The notes: generated by a model from the letters alone, not told the origin. A stretch of DNA of 64,000 nucleotides from Anagrus nilaparvatae (GCA_022575985.1 JAKSXM010000141.1:248001-312000), one strand, 5' to 3'; counted from the first letter of the stretch, positions 46,202 through 58,933 are shown. Program-made: numbers and translations.

Positions 46202-47808
46202 TAAAAGTTTGAAATTAAATTGAATAAAATTAAAATAGTTCTGAGAAAAAATTAAATTAGAAAAAAGTGTTAACGTATATATAGGGAATCATGATGATAT
46301 TTTTGCGCGGCTTTCTTGAAAGCTAAAAGTTAGTGCGATCGCGTGATTATAATTTTTTTTTTACTTTTTGCTGAAAAACAAATTAATAATATTGAAATTA
46401 TAATTTTGGTTATGAATGTTTATTTCTGTTACAAAAACAAAAACAATTGAATATCAACATAATCATAAAAATACCGGAAATATTTTGTAAAAAAAAAAGT
46501 ATTTTGAGCTAATAACACATACAGCACACAACGTTTCTGAAACGTTTCTAGAACGTTTCTATTGTAAACTAAAATGCAAACAGAAACGTTTATAGAACGT
46601 TTTCAAAACGTTTTAGAAACGTTATTTAGGTCTGCTTTTTCTTGGAAGTTAAACGTTTTAGAAACGTTTCAGAAAAAAAAAATTTTTTGGTCAAAAAAAT
46701 TAAATTTTTTTTTTGCTAACTGATTATGTATTAAAAAAAAAATGAGAAAAAAAACTTAGAAAAAAAATTAAATGTAAAAAAAATTATTTTACATGGAAAC
46801 GTTTTTAAAACGTTTCTGAAACGTTTAGCTTCCAAGAAAAAGCGGACCTAAATAACGTTTCTAAAACGTTTTGAAAACGTTCTATAAACGTTTCTGTTTG
46901 CATTTTAGAAACGTTCTAGAAACGTTATAGAAACGTTTTGTGCTGTATGTGAATTTAAGAAATATCTATGATCATTCAATTCTACGGATTCTTAGCTTTA
47001 AAATACAAAAACTGCCCATAAAAACTTTGGATAAATCTTATAATCAATGTCGCAAAAAAACTGCTATACTTTTCTATATTTGATACGTGTCCTTGACCCC
47101 TTAATTACAAATTGTATTTGCAATTCGACAAACAATTTTGGAAATATAAACTGATTTGGGGTTTTTGTAAAATATCAAAATATTCTGAAGTTGGTTTTAC
47201 CTTTTAGATTTTCGTTAATACTTGATTTCTGAATATTTTTGGTTAACGCCATCCTAAACCCCTATGTTTTTAACATTGAGTCGGTAAGGCAGAGTTCATT
47301 TTGAAAAAGGTCGCCAATCCATTCCTAATGAAATTTGTGGCTTCATATTGGATTCATTCACAAAAAAAAATCATTCTTTATAGCCTAAAATATTTTTTTT
47401 GTTATTTCTACAGCTTAAAAAAGAAAGCCGACATTTAAGAAATTCTTACCGACACATTTGGGTTTAGGATGAACTAAGACTTTGAATACAATAATTTTAA
47501 GAACAAATTTATCGAATAAATAAAATAAATAATAAATAAATAAATTCATTCATACACAAATAAGGCTGCCAAATTATTGGCACTGTGGTTCCTCAAGCAA
47601 TATCAAATATTCATATGGGTTGAATTTTCACCATTTTATGTAAAATATCTGCGAAATAAAATGACACCAAATATTTTGTGTCTAGGAATCTCGTACAAAA
47701 AATTAGATATTACGTCAACAAAGAGTTTTTTTATTTTTTGATAGAAAAAATTTAAAATCAAAATTTTTTTTTAATATTGATTTCAAATCAGAGAAATTGA
47801 GAAATAAT
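46202..47808. other. 1.6-kb block present only in unit II
   Basis: Unit I joins the two borders directly (ATTTACAT|GAATTTCTTT near 25901). The block contains the full AAACGTTTC element and the start of a CGCTGCCAA-family element whose continuation is present in both units. A deletion in unit I is therefore more likely than an insertion here. No gene is seen in 46952-47560. Confidence 0.65.
46508..46951. mobile_element. AAACGTTTC-iteron palindromic element (full copy)
   Basis: Both ends carry CATACAGCAC(A)AACGTTTC and its complement. Each arm is a dense run of GAAACGTTTC/AAAACGTTTT variants with GCTTTTTCTTGGAAG facing CTTCCAAGAAAAAGC. A long A+T centre (about 46670-46795) separates the arms. 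The iterons are themselves palindromic around ACGT. No ORF. Confidence 0.75.
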
Positions 47809-47996
47809 GAATTTCTTTAAACTAGTATATACTTTTAATTAAAAAAATTTAAAACGACGTCCAAAAAAGAAAAAAAATATGGTGTATTTTTTATTTTTTA
47901 TGCAAAAAATAAAAAAAAAATTGTAAAAATTCGATATTAGATTCAAAAAATCGAATAAAGGCGATATTTCTAAAACTATTGTACTTCCATATACAG

Positions 47997-48068
47997 GAAA
48001 ACCCCGGTATCCGCGGTTAATGCGTTCTTAAAATGTGCCGTGAATACCAAATCCGCGAATTCTGAAGC
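47997..48068. repeat. Pogo/Tigger-like terminal fragment (unit II copy)
   Basis: Same as 27510-27600, beginning AAAACCCCGGTATCCGCGGT and lacking a short internal piece. Confidence 0.3.
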
Positions 48069-49099
48069 ATTGTTTCTTATTTGTGCAGGTTTATTTTGCA
48101 CCAGTTAGAATTGGTTATCAGCTTTTCCCTTAAACTTACAAAGTATGCAAAAACAGGCAATAAAATAATATTTTTTTCTTGTTAAAATGGGCAATCTATT
48201 TTTATAAAAATTAAAAATAAAAGTATTCTTTATTTTTGAATATTCTTTAATATTAAATAATTTTTAAATTATACAACATTAAATAATTTTTACATCTTTC
48301 AGTCTTTATACAAAAAAAATTAAATACTATATCTATATTTACAAAACAGGAGCATGTAATATTTGAGGGATTCCACTCCGACTGGTTCCAAGTTGGACGA
48401 AAGGGTCACGGAAATCTATACAAACTATTTTTTCCCTATAAAGAAACTAATAATAAGTGCTTCCATAAGTGCTTTTTAGGTCCAAGTCTCGATTTTTTCC
48501 AGCTATTTTTGTGTTTTTGGTCTTTTTTAAAAATAGACTAAAAATTTTGTTGTTAATGCTGCAAAATGTTTACCTTATTCTTTGAAAAAAATTTTCCTTT
48601 TAGTTAACCGATCAGAATAAGACTAAGCTTGTAGATTCTGCTGTACAAAATTTCCCGTAGAATTCCATGGTCCAAATGTTGAAATTTACTCTGCGTTTGC
48701 GTAAAAATTGATAGTTTTATGTATAATTTAAATTCCTCTTTGAGCTGAAATATCTTAAGGTGTAGATTTCCTTCTATTTAATATTAAATTTTTTGTTTCA
48801 TAATCTATTTTTACCCTTTAAAAAAAAATCCGTGAGATAAACTAATCTGAATACTCTACAAAATCAAATGATTATATTTCTTAAATTATCAGCATTTTAA
48901 GAAAATATCAATTTTTTAATTTGTATCTTGCAAATTATTAAATTCCACGGATTTTTTTAATGGGTAAAAATAAGTTATAAAGCAAGAAATTTAAGCCTAA
49001 TTAGAAGGAAATCGATATTTTGAGATATTCAAACACAAAGAGAAAAATAATGATTTATTTGCGCATGTGCAGTCATGCTTGATGTTCTAAGGAGTCTCA
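48069..49099. other. Spacer of unit II
   Basis: Repeat of 27601-28860 without the two unit-I-specific inserts. No gene. An extra 200-bp piece at about 49055-49290 (holding the 63-bp element below) is specific to unit II. Confidence 0.45.
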
Positions 49100-49162
49100 C
49101 AGAGGCAGATCTAGAAAATTTTTTGGGGGGGTCTTTGACCCCCCCCCCTGTATCCGCCACTG
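49100..49162. mobile_element. 63-bp mini-element with hAT-like ends
   Basis: Starts CAGAGGCAGATCTAG and ends TATCCGCCACTG. GGGGGGG faces CCCCCCCCC in the centre. GTCTCA flanks it on both sides (49094-49099 and 49163-49168). CAGNGGC-type ends are usual in hAT elements, though the direct repeat is 6 rather than 8 bp. Confidence 0.5.
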
Positions 49163-49380
49163 GTCTCACAATTTGGCTTATTATCGGCACACTTTTTTGT
49201 TAACATGAAATTTTAAATCTCACCAATTTTTAGGCCTCTATAGGTGCAAATCTGGCCATTTTAGACTTAAATTAAGTTTTAGCCTTTTATTATTTTCTAT
49301 TTCCGTTTTTTTTTTTCATTTATTTATAATATCAGATAAACAAAAAAAGTATGGTTTTAGTAGGTATTCCTAAGTAATGA

Positions 49381-51348
49381 ATTTTAATAACTAAGAAATT
49401 TGAAACCTAAAACTTATTTTTTAAATACAAATGTTACTACACGCGTAGTAAAAATTGATGATATTCAACATCTCTTTTCAACTGAAAGTTTTTTTTTCAT
49501 ATTTTTATCACTTTAGAAAAATTTTAGTGCTAAAATATGGAACATGTTTATAGGGAGCGGGTACCATGGATATCTGAAAATCCATGTTCAGGGACTTGTA
49601 ATAATTCGGGTTAAGAGACTTAAAATATTTTTGATTTAAGGACTTAAACGGGTTTAGAGAATCAGAATAGTGTGGGTTCAGAATCTTAACATTTAGTAAA
49701 GGTCATAATTAGAAATTATAAAAATAGCAAATTGTGTTGTAATGTTGCGTAAAATTTATGAATTATACCTACAGTCCTCAGCTGTAAGTGAACATGTTTA
49801 AGGTACTTATGTTGTGTTTACACAAATGGTTATCTGTTTTTTTTTTTACAGAGGAGATATTTAAATTATTCGAAGTTTGGTGGTTTAGCGAAATTTGTTT
49901 TAAGCGATAAAATATACGAAATACCTATTTAGACTATTTATTTTGTTTGCTTTTCAAGTTTTATAAATAAAGGACAAAAAAACCGACGAAGAAATTAAAA
50001 ATTAGCCAAAAACTTAATTTGGGTCCAAAATGACCAGATTTGGACCTAGAGGGCTAAAAATTGGTGAAATTTGATTCTGACAAAAAAGTATGCAAAAAAT
50101 AAGTTAATTCGGGAGACTCGTTCTCCCGATTCTATGACTTCTTATTTGGAATTATCCATGCATGAATTTTAATTTAACTTCACTTTGTTTGTACTTTACT
50201 TGTGGTCCAATTACACAACAAAAAAACACGCGGAACATATTCGCAAGATACCAAATTTAGTTTAACCAAATTCTCAACTAAATTTTACTTGAATTTAGTA
50301 ACTTATTAACCATATAATTTAAGATCTCGAGCTGAACACTTCTCACTTCAAACAATTTTAATAACTAAGAAATTTGAAACCTAAAACTTATTTTTTTAAT
50401 ACTAAAGTTACTACACACATAGTAAAAATTCTGTAAAAATTGATAATATTCAACATCTCCTTTCAACTGAAAGTTTTTTTTTCATATTTTTATCACTTTA
50501 GAAAAATTTTAGTGTTAACATGGAACATGTTTATAGGGAGCGGGTACCATGGATATCTGAAAATCCTTGTTCAGGGACTTGTAATATTTTGGGTTGAGAG
50601 ACTTAAAATATTTTCGATTTAAGGACTTAACCGGATTTAGAGAATCAGAATAGTGTGGGTTCAGAATCTTAACATTTAGTAAAGGTGATAATTAGAAATT
50701 ATAAAAATAGCAAATTGTATTGTAATGTTGCGTAACATTTATGAATTATACCTATAGTCATCAGTTGTAAGTGAACATGTTTAATACTTATGTTTTATTT
50801 ACATAAACGGTTATAAGATTTTTTACAGAGGAAATATTTAAATTATTCGAAGTTTGGTGGTTTAGCGAAATATTTTTAAGCAATAAAATATACAGAATAC
50901 CTATTAAGACTATTTTTTTTGTTTACTTAGCAAGTTTTATAAATAAGTGACAAAAAAACCGACGAAGAAATTAAAAACTAGCCAAAAACTTAATTTGAGT
51001 CCAAAATGACAAGATTTGGGCCTAGAGGGCTAAAAATTGGTGAAATTTGATGCTGACAAAAAAGTATGCAAAAAATAAGTTAATTCTGGAGACTCGTTCT
51101 TCCGATTCTATGACTTCTTACTTGGAATTATCCATGCATAAAAATTTTTATTAGTCTTCACTTTGATTGTACTTTGCTTGTGGCCCTATAATGCAGTGTC
51201 CAATTGCACAACAAAAGAAAACGCGGAGCATTTTCACAAAATACCCAATTTAGTTTAACCAAATTCTCAACTAAATTTTACTTGAATTTAGTAACTTAAT
51301 AACCATATAATTTAAGATCTCGAGCTGAACACTTCTCACTTCAAACAA
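49381..51348. repeat. Tandem duplication of the Toll 3' flank (two copies of about 1 kb)
   Basis: 49381-50354 and 50355-51348 are direct copies; unit I has only one (about 28990-29945). The first copy is almost identical to unit I while the second is more diverged from both. Each includes the ATGGAACATG repeat. No gene. Confidence 0.85.
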
Positions 51349-51372
51349 ATCGAATATGTTAAACAATTATTT

Positions 51373-54300
51373 TTATATAACACTTTCTGCAATATCTGTT
51401 AAAAGACTTTCATTTTCTCCTTTAACTTGCTCACCCTTTGGATTCGGTAAAGCAATAAACAATTTTTTCCAAAAATGCTTTTCACCCCATTTTAAATAAG
51501 TATTCATTTCTATATAAGCTTTCAATTCTGGCTGTAGTTGATCAACATTTTTAATATCACCATACAATATTATAATAATTCTGGTTAATTTTTCTTTGGT
51601 CATCAGACTATAAGCTGTTTTAAATTCAGCCATTCCCCAATGACTAACTATATAGTTTTTTGATAATAAAATTATTGTACACCGAGACTCCAAAACTGAC
51701 CTTATTATATTATCTTGAATCCATTCACCAGGTTCCCAGTCTCGATTATCAATGCATATTTTATAAGGTGTATCACCGTTTTCAATCCCTGGTAATAATT
51801 CATTTATTATGAAATCTTCATCTTTGTATGAGAAACTAAGAAATGCATCATATTTTTTACTTTCATTTGTTTCGTCTTTTTTTACCCACCAAAGACAGAG
51901 CTTATTGGAATGTAAAAATATTTTCAATTTTAGTTTCAATCGAAAATGAAAAGCAAGAGCAATTCCTAATATGATGCAAAATACCGCTACTGAAAAAATG
52001 ATGCTTAAGAAAAATTTTAAATGCAAAAAATAGCCACAATAACTATTTTTAAGTTCCATTAATAAAATTTTATCATCATAGCATGTAATATTAACGATTT
52101 TATCTAGTTTATCTTCATTTAATTGTTTAAATAATTTATCGATTATCGAACAATGGCAGTTTAGCGGATTGTTTTGAAGGAATAAATTATTTATTGATCT
52201 GAAGTATGTAATTAGAAGATCTGTATCAATAAATGAGTCAATGATATTATTTGATACATTAAGTTCCTGAAAACTTATAAATATTTAATATTTTTTACTA
52301 AAGTAATAAAAAAAATTAAATTAACTCAGTAACGCTGGGGCGGAGAGTTTTGGAAGTGAGCAAAAATAAATATATTCCCTTCTAGATATATGTGGCTAAA
52401 AAGTTTCATATGGTAAAATTTCCCGCTCTTTCATAATCTGAAATTAGTTTTCACCTACAACCCTTAAATATACCCTAAAAAAGGGAGTGAAAAGGGTAGG
52501 TCAGGCATTATTAAGAAATGTTTAGAAAAATCAATGAAAAAAGTATCAAATTTTATTGAAAAATGTTTGAACATGTTATTTTTCATTTAAATTTAAGTAA
52601 ACTTTGTATATGTTACGGGTAGAGTCCGATCTCTGGATAAAGTTAGGACTATCCGGTTAAAACTATAGCATTATCCAAACTGTGTTGGATAAAGTCCGAT
52701 TCTTGACAATTTTTATTTTTATAAAGCTTTGTATAAAATCCAAGTTACCTGGATAAAGCCCGATTCGTATAAAATTTAATACAATATAGTATAAAATAAA
52801 TAAACATCTAGTAACTTAAAAAAAATAGTATATTTACGGCTCGGGTCCAGAAAAGTAAAGAATGGCCCAAATCGCACGTAAATTACCTTCCGAGGCGAAG
52901 CCGAGGATGGTAAACTGCGATTAGGGTCATTCTTTATTTACCTATGGACAAGGGCTGTATAAAATTTTTCTGAGACAGTAGCGAGAAATATTCGTGGCTA
53001 CTTTCGTGGCTACTGAACAGAATAAAATATTTTATTATTTTAGAATCGGACTTTATCCAACACACCTTGGATAAATCTAGCTTTAACCGGATAGTTTTAG
53101 CTTTATCCACACTGAGAAAATTATATAATTGTGACAATGATATCATATAATCATATTTGTACGATTATACATGTAATCACCCTGATGATATTATATCATC
53201 AGGACAATAATATTCTGTAATCCTGACAATTATATGCATATCATTGGGGCAATTATACATCGGTAGTTCTTAGCTATTTTTACCCAAGTCTGAGGTCGAT
53301 GTCTTGGATTTAATAAATACCAATTGCACTGTGTTTGGTATGTAAAAATATGTTAACTGGCCAATTTTTAAGGCACTAGGTGGCTTGGTTGCGATTTGGC
53401 AGCTTTTTTTCCAATTTTGATTTTTTTCGAATTTTCAGTCACCCGTTTACTTTTTATTTTCTGGACACCCTAAATAAGCCTAAAAAATATTTTCTATATA
53501 AAGATGGGTAGTAAAAATTCCCGCCCAATCCGAATCTGACCATATTTTTTCGGAAAAACCTCAGGGAAACCCGGAAAATCGGAAAAACTAAAGGAAGCTG
53601 GAAAATACAAATTTCTCAAAAAGCGTCACTTTTTTTTTTTTTTTTAATTTTTTTTACATGTGTTTTTCCATACTTTTCATGCTGGTAACCTCCTTTTTTG
53701 ACCCATTTGCCTTTTAAGTACTTAAAAATCAATTTTAGGCTCAAAAAAATGATTTTAAAAATTGTTCATTTTCTGAATTTTCCAATTTTCTCGCTTTTCC
53801 TGATAGAAAATGAAAAATCTGACTTGATTTTCGGATTCCTCGGGAAATTTTACATTGAAAACCTTCTTGGGTAAAATTTTAGAGGCCTTTGTGACGCTGT
53901 AAAAAAAAGAAAAACAAAATAACCTGCTAAAATCAAAAAAATAAACAGAATAAAAAAATAGCAAAATTTAATTATGTTTTAAAATTATTTTTGATTTTAG
54001 CAGGTTATTTTGTTTTTCTTTTTTTTACAGCGTCACAAAGGCCTCTAAAATTTTACCCAAGAAGGTTTTCAATGTAAAATTTCCCGAGGAATCCGAAAAT
54101 CAAGTCAGATTTTTCATTTTCTATCAGGAAAAGCGAGAAAATTGGAAAATTCAGAAAATGAACAATTTTTAAAATCATTTTTTTTGAGCCTAAAATTGAT
54201 TTTTAAGTACTTAAAAGGCAAATGGGTCAAAAAAGGAGGTTACCAGCATGAAAAGTATGGAAAAACACATGTAAAAAAAATTTAAAAAAAAAAAAAAAGT

Positions 54301-57300
54301 GACGCTTTTTGAGAAATTTGTATTTTCCAGCTTCCTTTAGTTTTTCCGATTTTCCGGGTTTCCCTGAGGTTTTTCCGAAAAAATATGGTCAGATTCGGAT
54401 TGGGCGGGAATTTTTACTACCCACCTTTATATAGAAAATATTTTTTAGGCTTATTTAGGGCGTCCAGAAAATAAAAAGTAAACGGGTGGCTGAGAATTCG
54501 AAAAAAATCAAATTTGGAAAAACAGCTGCCAAATCGCAACCAAGCCACCTAGAGCCTTAAAAATTGGCCAGTAACCATATTTTTACATACCAAACACAGT
54601 GCAATTGGTATTTTTTAAATCCAAGACATCGACCTCAGACTTGGGTAAAAATAGCTAAGAACTACCGACATATAATCCTCCTGATGATATCATATAATCA
54701 AGGCAATTATATTTAATTTTTTGTTTTTTTTTTCAAAATATTTATTTTTTGGGTATATGAAGAAACTCACAGATATTTAATTATGTATTTTTACCTAATT
54801 TATTATTTAAGTTTTTTTAAAGATTTTTAAAGATTTGAATTTTTATTATTTTTATCTTTGGTATTTTTGTTAATTTTTTTTTCGCTCGCACGCTTTCGTT
54901 CGTTATCAATTATCGATACCGTATAACCCTAATCTAATCTAATCGCATATGTATTATATTGTAATAACGAGCGCTCGCCGATCATCATTCTTATTGAGTA
55001 TTATATTCTCGGTCCTTATATAGTAACTGGAACGTATTTTTGACACTTGCGAGAGAAAAGACCTTAGCATCTAGCGGTTGAAAATTAAAACAATACACCG
55101 CGCAAAATTCGAATTCAAAAAAAGTTTTAAAAAAATTTATTTTAAATTTGAATTTAGCGCGGTGTGTTGTTTTAATTTTCAACCGCTAGATGCTAAGGTC
55201 TTTTCTCTCGCAAGTGTCAAAAATACGTTCCAGTTACTATATAAGGACCGAGAATAATAATACTCAATAAGAATGATGATCGGCGAGCGCTCGTTATTTC
55301 TCTATAATGCATATGCGATTAGATTAGATTAGGGTTATACGGTATCGATAATTGATAACGAACGAAAGCGTGCGAGCGAAAAAAAAATTAACAAAAATAC
55401 CAAAGATAAAAATAATAAAAATTCAAATCTTTAAAAATCTTTAAAAAAACTTTAATAAATAATAAATTAGGTAAAAATACATAATTAAATATCTGTGAGT
55501 TTCTTCATATACCCAAAAAATAAATATTTTGAAAAAAAAAACAAAAAATTAAATATAATTGCCTTGATTATATGATATCATCAGGAGGATTATATGTATA
55601 ATTGCCCCAATGATATGCATATAATTGTCAGGATTACAGAATATTATTGTCCTGATGATATAATATCATCAGGGTGATAACATGTATAATCGTACAACTA
55701 TGATTATATGATATCATTGTCACAATTATATAATTTTCTCAGTGCAGAGATCAGACTCTACCCGTAACATATACATTGAGGCCTTATTCATTTTGGTCCT
55801 ATTTACAACCCTTAAGAGGTGTATAGGAGTAGTTTCAAATTCAACATCAGTTTTGTGCAAAAATTTTACCGCACCCTCTAAAGTAGGTGTGGGCGGGATA
55901 AAGCAGCCGTATTAGGACTACGCTTTATGGCAAATTTGTCAAAGTCACCCCTATTTTAGAGGGTGCAATAAAACATTTGCACAAAACTGATGTTGTATTT
56001 GAAATTAGCAGACAATTTTACTTAAGAATATAATTTCAATTATAAAAAATAAGTTTTATTTTATTTTTTTTTTTAAACTACTCCTATAGACCTTTTAAGG
56101 GTTGTAAATAAGACCAAAATGAATGACACCTTAATGTATACAAAGTTTACTTAAATTTACATAAAAAATAATATGTTCAAACATTTTTCAATAAAATTTG
56201 ATACTTTTTTCATAAATTTTTCCAAACATTTCCTAATAATGCCTGACCTACCCCTTTTAAGGGTTGTAGGTAAATACTAATGACAAATTCTGAAAGAAAG
56301 TGAAATTTTGCTATCAACTTATCTACAAGGGTCATCAATATATTTATTTTTGCTCACTTCCAAAACTCTCTGCCCCGACCTACCTACCTTCAAATTGTAG
56401 TTTAAAATATTTTCATCAAAATCTTTGATAAAATTGTTTGATAAATCTAAATAAATAATTTTATTGTAACCCTCTTTTGTCATATCAGGAAACTCTGTAA
56501 GATTATTTGACTGCAAATTTAATTCAATTTTGGAAATATTTCTGATGTTTGAAAATTTTGGAGCTTCCGAAAGATTTTTATAGGAACAATCGACAATTAA
56601 GGAATTATCATATGGTCTAAAAGAACATTCGCATTTTCCATTTTCAATGCACCAATTTTTGTTATTATTTAAATGACAACTGAAATTTTGACGATCCAGA
56701 TTGAAAATATTCACGTTATGAAGAGAATTAGGTTCACTACAAATCAGATCTTTCGATGTAAATATAACTGAATTTTTATTTTTCAATCTTAGAGGATTGT
56801 TAATTTTATAGATGTATTTTATAAAATTATAAAATTTGCAGCCACAGTGAATAGGGGCTTTGTCGTGCTTAATATTTATATGCATACCACTTTCAATCTC
56901 GAACGATTCCAATAACTGTAAAGCATGTGGAGTCAATTTGCTAACAGTTACATTTACTATTTTAGCAGTTGAAAAATCAAATTCTATGCTCTGCAAAAAA
57001 TTATTTAATAAATTTTATTATTATATTTATTATTATTTTATATCGGTCTATTGTAAATTATTTACTTCAACGTCTGGAAATGAATTATTTGTTAGTTTTA
57101 AATTTCGCATGTTATGATTTGTAATCCAGTCGTTGTATATTTTGCTAATGTTGTTGCTTGAAAGATCCAGAAAATATAATTGTTTGCAGTAATTTAAAGG
57201 TGAATATAAATTATTAATGTTGTTACCATCAGTGAAAGATAATTTATTTTTAGAGAAATCAGCTGTTGCTAGTAATTTTAAATCTTTAAAAGCGTTTTGG

Positions 57301-58528
57301 TTAATATGATGCAAATTGTTGTCACTAAAGTCAATATATTTTAACAGTTTTAATCCGTAAAGCGTATCCCTGTAATATAAAAGTCATTGTGTACGGAAAA
57401 TTCAATGTGAAATCAAAAAAGAGAAAAGTTTACGTACCCATCAATCGATGTTAAATTATTCATGGATAGATCTAGATAATCTAGGTTCTTTGTATTCCTA
57501 AAAATTCCATGTGGTAATTTTTGAATTTTGTTTTTGCTTGCTCTCAAAGTTTGTAGCCTGGTGAGTTTTTGAAAAATTTTTTCAGGTATTGTACGTAATT
57601 GGTTATTGTTTAAATTCAAAGTTTCTATGTTTTCGTTATACTGAAATACATTTTCTGGTAATGTTTGAATTTCGTTACTTTCAAGGTATAACCACCTTAA
57701 GTTGAGTAAATTACTATATATTTCCAAAGGAATAACTGAAATTTTGTTATTACTCATATATAAAGATTCCAAGTTTTTAAGACTTTTAAGCGATCCAATT
57801 TCTAAAATGCTTATATTGTTAAATCTTAAATCCAAGTATGTAAGCTTTTCTAAACCATCAAACACACCATCTTTAATGATTTCTATACAATTATAATTAA
57901 TTATAACCATTCTAATATCGTTGGAAAAATTAAAAAAGCCAAGAGGTATTATTAGGCTAACATTAATAAACGATAAAAATGTTAACTCAGATAAACCTAT
58001 ATCATAAAAGTTTAAAAACTTCTTAATCTCATTTTAAAAAACAATAAAAAATAAAATTTTTTGCATACCTTTTATAAGATCCTTATCAATGTGACCAATA
58101 TTAATACCATGCAAATACAGATTTTCCAAATCAGGATAATTTTTAAAATCACCTTTCTTTAAAGGAATTCCAAGTTTTTCAACTGAAATTTGTTTAATGT
58201 AATCACTACCATTTTCATCCAAAATCATAACTCTTTTATTTTTACACTCAATTTTATAAGTCCGAATATTAATTTTTTGACAATCACAATCTTTTTCTTT
58301 TTTACAGTCAAATTTAGTTTTGGAATATGTTCCATCAATTAATATTATTAATAAAACGTAAAATAAATAATTTTTTAACTTAGAAAACCTGAAATAAATG
58401 CTTATAATTTTTGAAATTATAGCTTTGAACAAAAATAATATTTTAATTATTTAATACTCACATAATAATTTTATTTCATCTAAACGAATAAATTCAAAAA
58501 TAAATTTTTTGAAATGAATAATACACAT
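51373..58528 (-). CDS. Toll-family receptor (unit II, intact)
   Basis: Model with exons 58528-58458 (tentative), 58388-58069, 57996-57438, 57369-57066, 56990-56388 and 52266-51373, all with GT-AG borders and consistent phase, about 916 codons. Exon 2 carries a hydrophobic signal-like stretch (NYLFYVLLIILIDGTYS). Exons 3 and 4 hold consecutive leucine-rich repeats such as LTYLDLRFNNISILE and LDYLDLSMNNLTSIDG. Exon 5 has the LRR C- and N-terminal cysteine clusters (IHCGCKFYNF, then CECSFRPYDNSLIVDC). The last exon has a final LRR, a transmembrane helix (about residues 703-729) and a TIR domain from about 757, with YDAFLSFSYKDEDFI, RDWEPGEWIQDNI and MNTYLKWGEKHFW. This is the insect Toll layout: a cell-surface receptor signalling through TIR adaptors. 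The ATG exon rests on a weak donor (GA|GTATTA) and could be wrong. The last intron is 4.1 kb of palindromic repeats. Confidence 0.87.
53110..55744. mobile_element. Palindromic transposon with CACTGAGAAAATTATATAAT ends, CA duplication
   Basis: Unit I has the empty site (CTTTATCCAGAGATCGG at about 31704). Here CA flanks the element on both sides (53108-53109 and 55745-55746). Without its nested guest (53261-54667) it is about 1.2 kb and almost perfectly self-complementary around 55120. Arm landmarks are TGATATCATATAATCA, GATGATATTATATCATC and TCTAGCGGTTGAAAATT. No coding frame. The CACTGAG end also appears alone at 13147. Confidence 0.92.
53261..54667. mobile_element. 1.4-kb near-perfect palindrome nested in 53110-55744, ACAT duplication
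   Basis: Ends CGGTAGTTCTTAGCTATTTT and its complement; arms of about 680 bp match almost perfectly around a loop of about 50 bp at 53940-53990. ACAT flanks it (53257-53260 and 54668-54671). The opposite arm of the host palindrome shows the uninterrupted site (TTATACATATAATCC, complement near 55590). The arm similarity implies very recent origin or continuing arm-to-arm correction. The minus-strand frame at 53755-53964 is part of an arm, not a gene. Confidence 0.92.
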
Positions 58529-58764
58529 TTTTTAAGAAGTCTAAAAAAATATTTGATTGTGCCCCTTATCGATTGAAAAATAAAATTATATTATCAGTAC
58601 CTGTTAATTTTAAATGATTTTTGATTACATAATTTTTTAAGGAGGTTCTGAAACACTATACGTTCGTAGTCGTGTACACCATTTTCAAGCTTACACACTA
58701 AACCTCAAAGAATTTTTCTTACCCAGAAAATAATTAATGTTTATTTAACGTTTTTTAAAGGAAT
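58529..58764. other. Upstream region of the intact Toll gene
   Basis: Probable promoter region of Toll on the minus strand; no motif could be defined. Confidence 0.35.
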
Positions 58765-58849
58765 TTTTTTGGTGGTTAATTTTGGAATTAATGTTTTAGG
58801 TGAAATTTTAATTTCTGATTTTTTGGCATATAAGCACGTTTTGAGGAAG

Positions 58850-58887
58850 GTATGTATGTATGTATGTATGTATGTATGTATGAATGT
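58850..58887. repeat. GTAT tetranucleotide microsatellite
   Basis: About eight repeats of GTAT/ATGT with one interruption. Confidence 0.9.
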
Positions 58888-58933
58888 ATGTACTAAAAAA
58901 TCTAGAGGAAATTTACTTCGAAACCTTTTTTAT

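Larger units (their letters stand above)
52340..56376. repeat. Nested palindromic element in the last Toll intron (unit II)
   Basis: Same intron-filling inverted repeat as 30950-32342, enlarged by the insertion at 53110-55744. Outer ends GGGGCGGAGAGTTTTGGAAG and CTTCCAAAACTCTCTGCCCC remain complementary. Confidence 0.8.
33374..57414. repeat. Unit II of the tandem segmental duplication
   Basis: This is a direct repeat of unit I, starting at the junction and ending within the Toll intron at 57410-57414, beyond which only unit II continues into the missing 5' exons. Relative to unit I it gained 37140-38869, 38956-40142, 41777-43030 and 53110-55744. It also has 46202-47808 and a second copy of the Toll 3' flank, and lacks the 3.8 kb at 15016-18849. 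It carries MB4, MB5 and the 3' exons of the intact Toll. Confidence 0.92.

Noticed and set aside
25981..54667. Equal length (1,407 bp) of the elements at 25981 and 53261
   Set aside because: Different ends, different duplications and different architecture; taken as coincidence.
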